In this document: positions 18,981-26,562 of the stretch, piece after piece | Layout of the letters: each line of letters starts with the position of its first letter | Numbering within the stretch: the stretch's first letter is position 1 | Notes under the pieces: model-generated | Databases searched by the model: none | The model's input: only the letters and a program-made list of their open reading frames with translations | What the model was told of the DNA's origin: nothing | Made by a program: the position numbers and the translations under genes | Assembly (NCBI RefSeq): GCF_008370045.1 | Contig: NZ_VOBN01000001.1 | Location: 744,001 to 808,000, forward strand | DNA length: 64,000 nt | Direction of reading: 5' to 3' | Source of the DNA: Pseudomonas sp. ANT_J12 | GTDB taxonomy: Bacteria; Pseudomonadota; Gammaproteobacteria; Pseudomonadales; Pseudomonadaceae

Positions 18981-21900
18981 CGCGCCTCGGGAAGATGACC
19001 AATGGCCCCATCTGCGAGCGCGACAAACTGATTGTCCAGGTCATTGGCACCGGGCATTCAAAAAACCAGCGACTGCTGATCGTCGATCAGTCCGGCGTCG
19101 AACCGCTTCAGGCCCTGACCGATGAGGCCGTGCGTGAAACGGAGCGTTCGACCAGCGTCCACAGCGAGCTGTTTGTGTGGGATTGGTCGGCGCAGTTCAA
19201 ACATCAGTTGTGGCTCGAAATTGCCACCACCCAAGGACCGTCGATTCGCCTGCCGTTGCTGGAGGACGTGCGTGTCACCCCGCGGCAACTGGAAACCCAG
19301 TGGAACCAGATCGTACCGATCCTGCCTTTCGTCGCGCTGCCCGGGACTCGCAGCCGACATGACCTCGGCACGCCGGTCCTGTGCCGCAGTGGCTATGTCT
19401 ATGTGTTTTACCGCGATCGTCTCTGGCGTGAGCTCGAGGTGCGGCAGGACGGCGAATTGACGACTTACCGCGACATCGATCTGCAGGCGTATCGCCAAGA
19501 CCCGGCACTCAGCATCGACTACCGACAGGCCAACGGTGTCGATCTCAGCGACATCTGGCTGCCCGCGACCTGGAACAACCAACCCGCCGAAGCCGTGCAA
19601 CTGTGCTTCAGCGAAATCCAGCTCAGCGCCGCACGCATTAAACGACTTGAGGAAGACCCGGCGTTGCGCGCCCAGCGCTGTCAGAGCCCGGCGTTGAAGT
19701 GCGAGAGCCGGACGCTCGAACGGCTTTTCCACCAGCAGCCCGATGGGCCGGCGATGCTGGAAGCTTTCAGTGGTTTCAACCTATGGGATGCACAAGCGTC
19801 CGATGCCGCGACGAAAGCCGGCGTTACCTGGCGCAACCTGGCTTCGCGAGCCTTTCCGGTCAGCCTGATCGCCCCGCAACGGGCACGCCAAAGCGGTTTC
19901 GAATACGTGCTGGAGCATCCGGGGCGTTACGTCTGCGACCTCTCGGGGCAATTCGCGGCGCAACGCAAAACCGAAGCCAGGGCCTGTCTTGATCAGTGGG
20001 AGCAAGGCGCCACACCTGCGTTACCTGCAACGTTTGAAAGCAGCGCCTGGGCGGATGGCCTCGCCACGTTGCTGGATCAATTGCGAGGAGAAACCCCCGC
20101 CACCGATGAAGCCGACCTCTGGCAACCTCAACCCACCGTCACCGATGTGCTGGAAACCGCTCGCCAACGGCGCGTGTGCGGCGTGTTGCTGGAAGACCCG
20201 CGCTACCGCGTGCGCCATCTGGTTTCACAGGTCCAGCAGCAACAACAATTGCTGACGTTGTATGCCGAGCGCGCCAGCCTGCACCCGCATCACGCCAGCG
20301 CGGTCATGGTCCAGCAACTGATCGTGCCGGCGACGATCAGCGGGCAGAAAAACCCGTTGCATGCCTGTTTCGACAAAGTGAAAGAGGCCGGCCGTCGCGA
20401 CATCAATCGTTTCACCGCCACCGCCGAACGCGCCTTGCTCTGGCAACAACTGAACATGGCGCAGGCCCTGCTTGCCGAGTGCCTGCAACAACCGGTGACC
20501 CAGCAAACCCTCGCCGATCATTTGAGCCTTGAGGGCTTTGATTACCTGGCGGCGTTGTTTGCCGTGAGTCAGGTGTTCGCCAGCCTCGCCACCGTGCCCG
20601 CGCAACTTGATCCGCTGGCCCGCAATGGCGATGTCACCAATGCGCTCACCGGTTTGAGCCTCTACAGCCCGCAGGCCAGTGTCGGCCAGACGCTGCTCAA
20701 TGCCATCGCCCACGACTCGGCGCACCCACTGCACCGGATGCTTTGGCCGGCCGTTGATGAAGCCGCGCTGGCTACACCTTATGTGCCGCCCACCGAGAAA
20801 ACGGTCAACGAGGGCGACGGATGTCTACGCGCCCAACACCTCGCCGTATTCGAAAGCGAGCCCGGCCCTTACTACCCGCAAGTCGAACACCTCGACGGGC
20901 ATTTGCTGGAAGGGTTACTGGCCAGCGGCAGCCTGAACAGCACCCTCACTGGGCAATCGAAAGCGGCGGCCAGCACGTTGGTCAGCATCTACGAAAACCT
21001 CGCTGGCTCTTTAGAAACCGCCAGCAGCGCGGTGATGGCACAGGTCGCACACGCCCCCACCAGCGCTTACCTGCATGGACTGGGCGTGGGACTGTTACGC
21101 AGTTTGATGCCCAAGACCTTTGGTGAAATGCACTTCATCAATCGCCGGGATGCGGATCCGCAGCGCTACCACCTCTTTGGTTTGTCCGATGTACCGACTG
21201 GGGATCAGCGGCCTCGGCGGGTGATGGGGGAGTATCTGGATGCTCAGGGGCGGCCGTTGAAGGTCGGGAGTGCCGCTGATGCTTTCGAGACACCGAGCAC
21301 TCAACGCATGGGTCATTACAAGCTGGTGGTGATGCCGGTGGATCACCCGACAGTGCGCAGCCTTAGTGCGCTGAATCAGCGGATTAATGCGGTGCATAAA
21401 GAGGATGTGGAGGCTCGGGGGATGGACAACGCGAAAGTGAAAGGCGCGTTGCAGCAGGGTGTGGATGGGCATGCGGATCTGGCAAATAGCCGGGTTTATC
21501 GGGTGTTGAACTCGTTGCCGTTTGCGGCGGGGGTTTTGATGTTGGAGGTTTGGAATGTTAGGACGGAGTGGGAAGGTAGGGAGCAGTTAAAACGAGAGAA
21601 AGGTTCATTACGCGTAGGTTTATCTTTCGCGGGGGCCAGCATTGATCTGGTTATTGCGCTAGAGATGTTGACGGTAAAAATTGCCGGTACCAAGTCTGTT
21701 TGGGCGGTTGGCCGTAAGGTTCTTTTTACTTTTTCAGAGGAGGCTGTGAAAAAAACTTTAGGAACTCGAGCAGCAACGTATTTAGCAAAGGAGTTCACCG
21801 GCCGGATACTTGCCCAAATTGGCTCTGGGTTAATTCTTTCAGCTATTTGCCTTGCAGACGCCTGGTATGCGTGGACATGGGGCGATGATGCCGGATGGGG

Positions 21901-22702
21901 ATATCTGATGATGGCCGTGGGTGGAGCAGTTAGTGCTCTTAGTAGCCTGATTGTTCCCACAGTCACCTTTCTTGGTCTTGGTCCGGCAGGTTGGGTAGCG
22001 CTGATATTGATTGTAATTGGCGCCGGAATGGCTTGGTGGCTAAGCGACAAGCCTATTGAAGAATGGCTGGTTAATGGCCCTTTCGGCACGCAAGTTCATT
22101 CAGACAATGTGCATCTGCTAGATCCGCAGAGTAGCTTTTACTACCTGATCAGTTTGTTTGCCGACATTCGCATCAATGTGGGGCCCAACCCCGAATTCGT
22201 CCCCAATGCTAAACACGACATTCACGCAAAGACGCCTTTTCAGGTTATCTCGTCCAACACTTGCATTCGCATTGAAAGCAACTTAGCGGGCCTGCTTTCA
22301 AATTTGGGCACGCTCAATGTCAATGCTCACTGCCGACTCAATACATTCGAAGTCAGAGGTGGACGCATCAAAAGTGAAACCGTAACGTTCAAAAAACTGA
22401 TTAACAGTCAACTTGCTCCGCCTAAAGCACAAAGACTGCTTCCGCAGGGCTTGGAACTTTTTTTCGCAACCCCACCGAGCTATGCCTTTGACTTAGCGAC
22501 ACGCTCACCTGGCATTGAGCAGCAATGGCAAGTTAGAGCGCAATGTGTACTGGAGCAAAAAAATCAGCGCTGGCACTTTCCTGCGCCACCGCCAAAGGAT
22601 GCAACGCCATTTGATGCCCCCCACAAAAAACCGAACTTCGACAGCGTAGGCGAACTTTATTGGGCTGACGAATTTACAAACAAATCCCGGAACAGTAACT
22701 GA
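18977..22702 (+). CDS. Large type VI effector with membrane-spanning C-terminal region
   Basis: A 1241-residue protein in effector position. I recognise no named domain in the N-terminal 840 residues, though RSGYVYVFYRDRLWRELEV near 138 recalls the N-terminal region of VasX-type effectors. From about residue 845 hydrophobic helices appear: near 849-862, 881-903, 943-965, 975-994 and 995-1021. A soluble tail of about 220 residues follows. This suggests a pore-forming or membrane-inserting toxin, by analogy with VasX. The DNA changes from about 62-65% GC before 21.5 kb to about 38-47% after it (23/60 in the line at 21721, 28/60 at 22261). It overlaps the DUF4123 gene by 4 bases and touches the next gene. 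No catalytic motif is seen. Confidence 0.75.
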   Translation: MTRLGKMTNGPICERDKLIVQVIGTGHSKNQRLLIVDQSGVEPLQALTDEAVRETERSTSVHSELFVWDWSAQFKHQLWLEIATTQGPSIRLPLLEDVRVTPRQLETQWNQIVPILPFVALPGTRSRHDLGTPVLCRSGYVYVFYRDRLWRELEVRQDGELTTYRDIDLQAYRQDPALSIDYRQANGVDLSDIWLPATWNNQPAEAVQLCFSEIQLSAARIKRLEEDPALRAQRCQSPALKCESRTLERLFHQQPDGPAMLEAFSGFNLWDAQASDAATKAGVTWRNLASRAFPVSLIAPQRARQSGFEYVLEHPGRYVCDLSGQFAAQRKTEARACLDQWEQGATPALPATFESSAWADGLATLLDQLRGETPATDEADLWQPQPTVTDVLETARQRRVCGVLLEDPRYRVRHLVSQVQQQQQLLTLYAERASLHPHHASAVMVQQLIVPATISGQKNPLHACFDKVKEAGRRDINRFTATAERALLWQQLNMAQALLAECLQQPVTQQTLADHLSLEGFDYLAALFAVSQVFASLATVPAQLDPLARNGDVTNALTGLSLYSPQASVGQTLLNAIAHDSAHPLHRMLWPAVDEAALATPYVPPTEKTVNEGDGCLRAQHLAVFESEPGPYYPQVEHLDGHLLEGLLASGSLNSTLTGQSKAAASTLVSIYENLAGSLETASSAVMAQVAHAPTSAYLHGLGVGLLRSLMPKTFGEMHFINRRDADPQRYHLFGLSDVPTGDQRPRRVMGEYLDAQGRPLKVGSAADAFETPSTQRMGHYKLVVMPVDHPTVRSLSALNQRINAVHKEDVEARGMDNAKVKGALQQGVDGHADLANSRVYRVLNSLPFAAGVLMLEVWNVRTEWEGREQLKREKGSLRVGLSFAGASIDLVIALEMLTVKIAGTKSVWAVGRKVLFTFSEEAVKKTLGTRAATYLAKEFTGRILAQIGSGLILSAICLADAWYAWTWGDDAGWGYLMMAVGGAVSALSSLIVPTVTFLGLGPAGWVALILIVIGAGMAWWLSDKPIEEWLVNGPFGTQVHSDNVHLLDPQSSFYYLISLFADIRINVGPNPEFVPNAKHDIHAKTPFQVISSNTCIRIESNLAGLLSNLGTLNVNAHCRLNTFEVRGGRIKSETVTFKKLINSQLAPPKAQRLLPQGLELFFATPPSYAFDLATRSPGIEQQWQVRAQCVLEQKNQRWHFPAPPPKDATPFDAPHKKPNFDSVGELYWADEFTNKSRNSN

Positions 22703-23766
22703 TGACTGACGAATCGTGGTACGCCCAGACTGCCTATGGATGGAATGAGGTACCCCAACAAGAACGCTCGGCTGAACGCCCATGGATTATGCGCTTCGCG
22801 AAGGTCAGACTGCCGTGGGGCAATACGGATGAAGTCACGGCTACAAATCTTTTCGAAAAATTCCCACCAAAAGAACTTCGTCTCCATGAAGGCTTCAAGA
22901 AAGAGCGTGAAAAGCAAATAGCCGAAAACATCTATGATCCGACCCCATACGGACATATTGATTTTCATATAAGGGATGATAACGAACGGTTCAGATATGC
23001 TCTTCTTCCCGCAAGCTCTCACTTCTGGATGTATATGTCAGGAGGGGGACGATTCATGTTTTTTCTACTTTTCATTGTCAGCATACCTTCCTATTTCGCA
23101 GTTGTTAGCGCAGGGCACGAGCCTATTTTGGAGTCAACCAAAACTATCTTTATCCAACTATTTTCCTGGCTTCTCGGCCTACCACTCCTATCCTGGACCA
23201 TCGGTTCAACAGTCATAAAACACTTCCCAAACCTCTGGCTAAAACCCTCCCGAGGCCCCATCTGGGAACTCAACCGCCGCACCGGTCTGGTCACCGTCTT
23301 CGACTACAAAAACAACGGTGAATATAAAAAGAACGGCACCATCGGTGAACTCACCGCGCCGTTCTACGAGTTTGATGCCTACATCGCCACGTCCCCGGAC
23401 AGTCAGGGCATGCCGATGAATGTGCTTTACCTCGCCCATCGCTACCGCAACATCATGATCAATTTCGGCGCACTGCTCTGTCCCGGTCCCGAGGTACAAC
23501 CCGCGTGCGCCCTGTGGGATTTCATCCAGAACTACATGGACGTCAGCCGCCCGTTGCCGGACCTGCCGCAATACGAGGAATACCGCCACCTCGACCCCAC
23601 CACCGCCGAATACGACCGCCTCACCGGCCGCAACCCGCGTTTCTGGATCGACATGGACGATGCGACGTTCAAGCAGGTGGTCAAGGAGATGCATCGACGC
23701 GTCGCCAGCATCGACACGTTTCAACGCCCGAACTTGATGGCCAGGTATGTGACCTATGTCGACTGA
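22702..23766 (+). CDS. Putative effector immunity protein, membrane-anchored
   Basis: A 354-residue protein beginning at the last base of the effector gene. The N-terminal soluble region (1-100) is followed by two membrane helices, about 117-137 (RFMFFLLFIVSIPSYFAVVS) and 148-171. The large C-terminal domain contains RGPIWELNRRTGLVTVFDY and YLAHRYRNIMINFGALL. Position after a putative pore-former plus inner-membrane location fits an immunity protein, by analogy with VasX-TsiV2. The gene is chimeric: low GC up to about 23240 (24/60 at 22921, 25/60 at 23041), then core-like GC (39/60 at 23461), the break falling just after helix 2. No family is recognised. Confidence 0.7.
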   Translation: MTDESWYAQTAYGWNEVPQQERSAERPWIMRFAKVRLPWGNTDEVTATNLFEKFPPKELRLHEGFKKEREKQIAENIYDPTPYGHIDFHIRDDNERFRYALLPASSHFWMYMSGGGRFMFFLLFIVSIPSYFAVVSAGHEPILESTKTIFIQLFSWLLGLPLLSWTIGSTVIKHFPNLWLKPSRGPIWELNRRTGLVTVFDYKNNGEYKKNGTIGELTAPFYEFDAYIATSPDSQGMPMNVLYLAHRYRNIMINFGALLCPGPEVQPACALWDFIQNYMDVSRPLPDLPQYEEYRHLDPTTAEYDRLTGRNPRFWIDMDDATFKQVVKEMHRRVASIDTFQRPNLMARYVTYVD

Positions 23767-24322
23767 TAAGACACCACCCGATAACGGGGCCCTTCCGCTC
23801 ACAGATAACCCGGATGCACCCGGAAGCACCAACGACTACGCCATCATCAAAGTCCGCCACAAAAAGTCGGGCGCCATGGCTTGGCGGGTGTCGTTGTACC
23901 GGGATGGCGTCTTGAAGGTACACAAGGAATTTACGTTCATCCGCCATGGTGGTGAGCGTGAGGCGCGTTGCGCTGCCGAGCGGTTTCGCAATGAGCAGAT
24001 GCTGCGTTTCCCACCACCACTGAGCTGCATGGTCCGGCAAAAGTTGCGTGTCACTAACACCAGTGGCCTGGCGGGTGTTTCACGACAAACGAACGGCAAG
24101 AACACCTATTGGATTGCGCAAACGACGACTCGCCAAGGCAAAAAACTGTCCCGGTCATTCAACGTGGCAACGTTCGGGGAGGCACAGGCGAAACACAAGG
24201 CTATCGAGGCGAGGAAGGAGCAGTTAGCGACTATTGAGCATCGAGCCTTTCGTCATCGAGGTGGCGAAAAACTCCACGCTGAATTGCTGCGGACGGTCGC
24301 TACATCGGCGAACGATGAATGA
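23756..24322 (+). CDS. AP2-domain protein, 188 aa
   Basis: After a 25-residue disordered start, two AP2/integrase-like DNA-binding units can be read. The first is degenerate (YAIIKVRHKKSGAMAWRVSL then GGEREARCAAERFRNEQM). The second is clear: TSGLAGVSRQTNGKNTYWIA near 102, SFNVATFGEAQAKHKAIEAR near 140. Bacterial AP2 proteins commonly accompany HNH endonucleases and mobile elements, and some are regulators. The start overlaps the immunity gene by 11 bases, so it is the last gene of the island transcript. Base composition is core-like. Its role next to a type VI module is unknown. Confidence 0.75.
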   Translation: MSTDKTPPDNGALPLTDNPDAPGSTNDYAIIKVRHKKSGAMAWRVSLYRDGVLKVHKEFTFIRHGGEREARCAAERFRNEQMLRFPPPLSCMVRQKLRVTNTSGLAGVSRQTNGKNTYWIAQTTTRQGKKLSRSFNVATFGEAQAKHKAIEARKEQLATIEHRAFRHRGGEKLHAELLRTVATSANDE

Positions 24323-24324
24323 AC

Positions 24325-24460
24325 AGTGGCGAGGGAGTTTGTCGGAATGCCGCACCACCTCGTTCGGCTGCGAAGCAGTCGTGAAACCTGCTTGCCGGAT
24401 ATGACTGTGTGAATGCAGAGGGCCGCTTCGCGACCCAACGGGCAAGCCCCCTCGCCACAG
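24325..24460. repeat. Intergenic inverted repeat, family C, diverged
   Basis: gtggcgagggagtttgtc opens it and ggcaagccccctcgccacag closes it. The inner pair is ttcggctgcgaagcag and gggccgcttcgcgaccc. The left arm has mutated relative to the copy at 2213. It marks the right end of the type VI island, before wspR. Confidence 0.8.
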
Positions 24461-24501
24461 GGTGCGCGCGAGCCTGGAGAACTTCTACACCGGCCGACCC
24501 G

Positions 24502-25503
24502 CTACTCAATCCCCACCTGATTGCGCCCATTGTTCTTCGCCAGATACAGCCCCTTATCCGCCGCCGAGATCAACTGCCGGCAATCACTGCCCGCCTGCGG
24601 GGTAATCGTCGACAGGCCAATACTGATCGTCAAATTCGCCCCCTCCGCCGGGAACACATGGGGAATCTTCAACGCCGCCACGGTCTGGCGCAGTTTCTCC
24701 GCCACCAGCCGCGCGCCGCCCGGCGAAGTGTTGGGCAAGACCAGCGCAAACTCTTCACCGCCGTACCGCGCCGGCAGGTCCGACGGTCGGGCGCTGGCGT
24801 CGCGGATGGCCGTGGCGACTTTGCGCAGGGCTTCGTCACCTTCCAGGTGGCCGAAGCTGTCGTTGTAGGACTTGAAGTAGTCCACGTCGATCATCAGCAG
24901 TGACAGTTGAGTCTGGTCCCGCAATGAACGTCGCCACTCCAGTTCCAGATATTCGTCGAAGTGCCGGCGGTTCGACAGGCCGGTCAGGCCGTCGGAGTTC
25001 ATCAGGCGTTGCAGAACGAGGTTGGTGTCGAGCAACTGCTGCTGGCTGACCCGCAACGCCCGATAAGCGGCGTCACGCTGGAGCAAGGTCATGTAGGAGC
25101 GCGAGTGGTAGCGGATGCGCGCCACCAGTTCGATGTTGTCCGGCAGTTTGACCAGGTAATCGTTGGCCCCGGCGGCGAACGCCGCGCTTTTGATCAGCGG
25201 GTCCTCCTTGGTCGAGAGCACGATGATCGGGATGTCCTTGGTCGCCGGGTGGTTGCGGTATTCACGCACCAGGCTCAAACCGTCGAGACCGGGCATCACC
25301 AGGTCCTGCAGGATCACCGTCGGCTTGATCCGGATCGCCTGGGCTATGGCCTGGTGCGGATCGGCGCAGAAGTGGAAGTCGATGTTCTCTTGATTCGCCA
25401 GACCGCGCCGAACCGCCTCGCCGATCATCGCCTGATCGTCCACCAACAACACCATGGCGGCGTTTTCATCGGTCTTGAAGTCGTCGAGCTGTAAGTCATT
25501 CAT
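24502..25503 (-). CDS. wspR: Diguanylate cyclase response regulator WspR
   Basis: Output of the Wsp surface-sensing pathway: when phosphorylated by WspE it clusters and makes cyclic-di-GMP, driving biofilm and wrinkly-spreader phenotypes. The 333 residues hold a receiver domain (about 17-135, phospho-acceptor D67 in [10 protein letters not shown]119 in DYLVKLP), a helical stalk and a GGDEF domain with active signature GGEEF at 248-252. The inhibitory I-site RPSD is at 239-242, five residues before it, so product inhibition should be intact. It is the last gene of the wsp operon, 48 bases after wspF. Confidence 0.96.
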   Translation of the reverse strand: MNDLQLDDFKTDENAAMVLLVDDQAMIGEAVRRGLANQENIDFHFCADPHQAIAQAIRIKPTVILQDLVMPGLDGLSLVREYRNHPATKDIPIIVLSTKEDPLIKSAAFAAGANDYLVKLPDNIELVARIRYHSRSYMTLLQRDAAYRALRVSQQQLLDTNLVLQRLMNSDGLTGLSNRRHFDEYLELEWRRSLRDQTQLSLLMIDVDYFKSYNDSFGHLEGDEALRKVATAIRDASARPSDLPARYGGEEFALVLPNTSPGGARLVAEKLRQTVAALKIPHVFPAEGANLTISIGLSTITPQAGSDCRQLISAADKGLYLAKNNGRNQVGIE

Positions 25504-25551
25504 GTGCGGTCACCTGAGTACTACTTGGGCCAGGATTGCTGTGAAAAGTCT

Positions 25552-26562
25552 TCATTTGGGGAAAATCTCCAGCAATCGTGGCGCTATCTTGTCCAGTGGG
25601 CGAATTTCCACGGCGGCGTCGATGGCCGCAGCCGCTTTCGGCATGCCGTACACCGCACTGCTGTTCTGGTCCTGCGCGATGGTCAGGTAGCCCTGTTGGC
25701 GCATGAGTTTAAGCCCCTGCGCACCATCACGACCCATGCCGGTCAGCAAAACGCCCACGGCGTCGCCGTTCCAGTAACTGGCTACGCTCTCGAAAAACAC
25801 ATCGATCGAGGGCCGGTAAATCTCGTTGACCGGTTCGGCGGTGTAGGCCAGCGTCCCGTTTTTCAACAAGCGAATATGGTGGTTGGTGCCGGCCAGCAAC
25901 ACCGTGCCGGCCTGGGGCGGTTCGCCTTCCAGGGCCAGGCGCACGTTGAGGCCGCTGGCGCTGCTGAGCCACTCGGCCATGCCGGCGGCGAATACCTGGT
26001 CCACGTGCTGCACCAGCACGATGGCTGCCGAAAAATCCCGTGGCAGGCCCTTGAGCAATAATTCCAGTGCCGCCGGTCCGCCCGCAGACGAGCCGATGGC
26101 CACCAGTTTTTGCCGCGAACCCGAACTGCGCAGCGGGCTCGGCGCCGAGCGAACCCGATTGCCCTTGTCGCCGATCAGCCAGCCGATGTTCATGATCTTG
26201 CGCAGCAACGGCGCCGCCGCTTCCGCCGGGTTGCCGGCGCCGATGGCCGGCGTGTCGACCACATCCAGCGCACCGTGGCCCATGGCTTCGAACACCCGGT
26301 GCACGTTCTGCTGGCGGTCCACCGTGACAATCACAATGGCGCAGGGCGTATCGGCCATGATGCGTCGGGTCGCTTCCACGCCGTCCATCACCGGCATGAT
26401 CAAGTCCATCAGGATCAGGTCCGGCGTCTGTTCGGCACAGCGTTGTACGGCCTCGGCGCCATTGCTGGCCACCCAGATCACCTGGTGCGCCGGTTCGAAT
26501 GCCAAGGCGCGGCGCAGGGCCTCTACCGCCATGGGCATGTCGTTGACGATAGCGATTTTCAT
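25552..26562 (-). CDS. wspF: Chemotaxis-type methylesterase WspF
   Basis: A CheB-like protein of 336 residues that demethylates WspA and so resets the pathway; its loss locks WspR on. The receiver domain holds D53 in LILMDLIMPVMDG. The methylesterase domain carries the catalytic serine in AIGSSAGGPAA near 163, a histidine in VLVQHVDQ and the aspartate in LLTGMGRDGAQG near 285. The triad is complete. The start overlaps the end of wspE by 4 bases. Confidence 0.96.
   Translation of the reverse strand: MKIAIVNDMPMAVEALRRALAFEPAHQVIWVASNGAEAVQRCAEQTPDLILMDLIMPVMDGVEATRRIMADTPCAIVIVTVDRQQNVHRVFEAMGHGALDVVDTPAIGAGNPAEAAAPLLRKIMNIGWLIGDKGNRVRSAPSPLRSSGSRQKLVAIGSSAGGPAALELLLKGLPRDFSAAIVLVQHVDQVFAAGMAEWLSSASGLNVRLALEGEPPQAGTVLLAGTNHHIRLLKNGTLAYTAEPVNEIYRPSIDVFFESVASYWNGDAVGVLLTGMGRDGAQGLKLMRQQGYLTIAQDQNSSAVYGMPKAAAAIDAAVEIRPLDKIAPRLLEIFPK

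Noticed and set aside
23756..24322. AP2 protein considered as a phage integrase arm-binding fragment
   Set aside because: There is no catalytic tyrosine-recombinase domain in or near it; the AP2 units stand alone.
24325..24460. Family C repeat considered as an attachment site of the type VI island
   Set aside because: There is no matching copy at the prfB side and no integrase in the island; the same repeat occurs at unrelated gaps.
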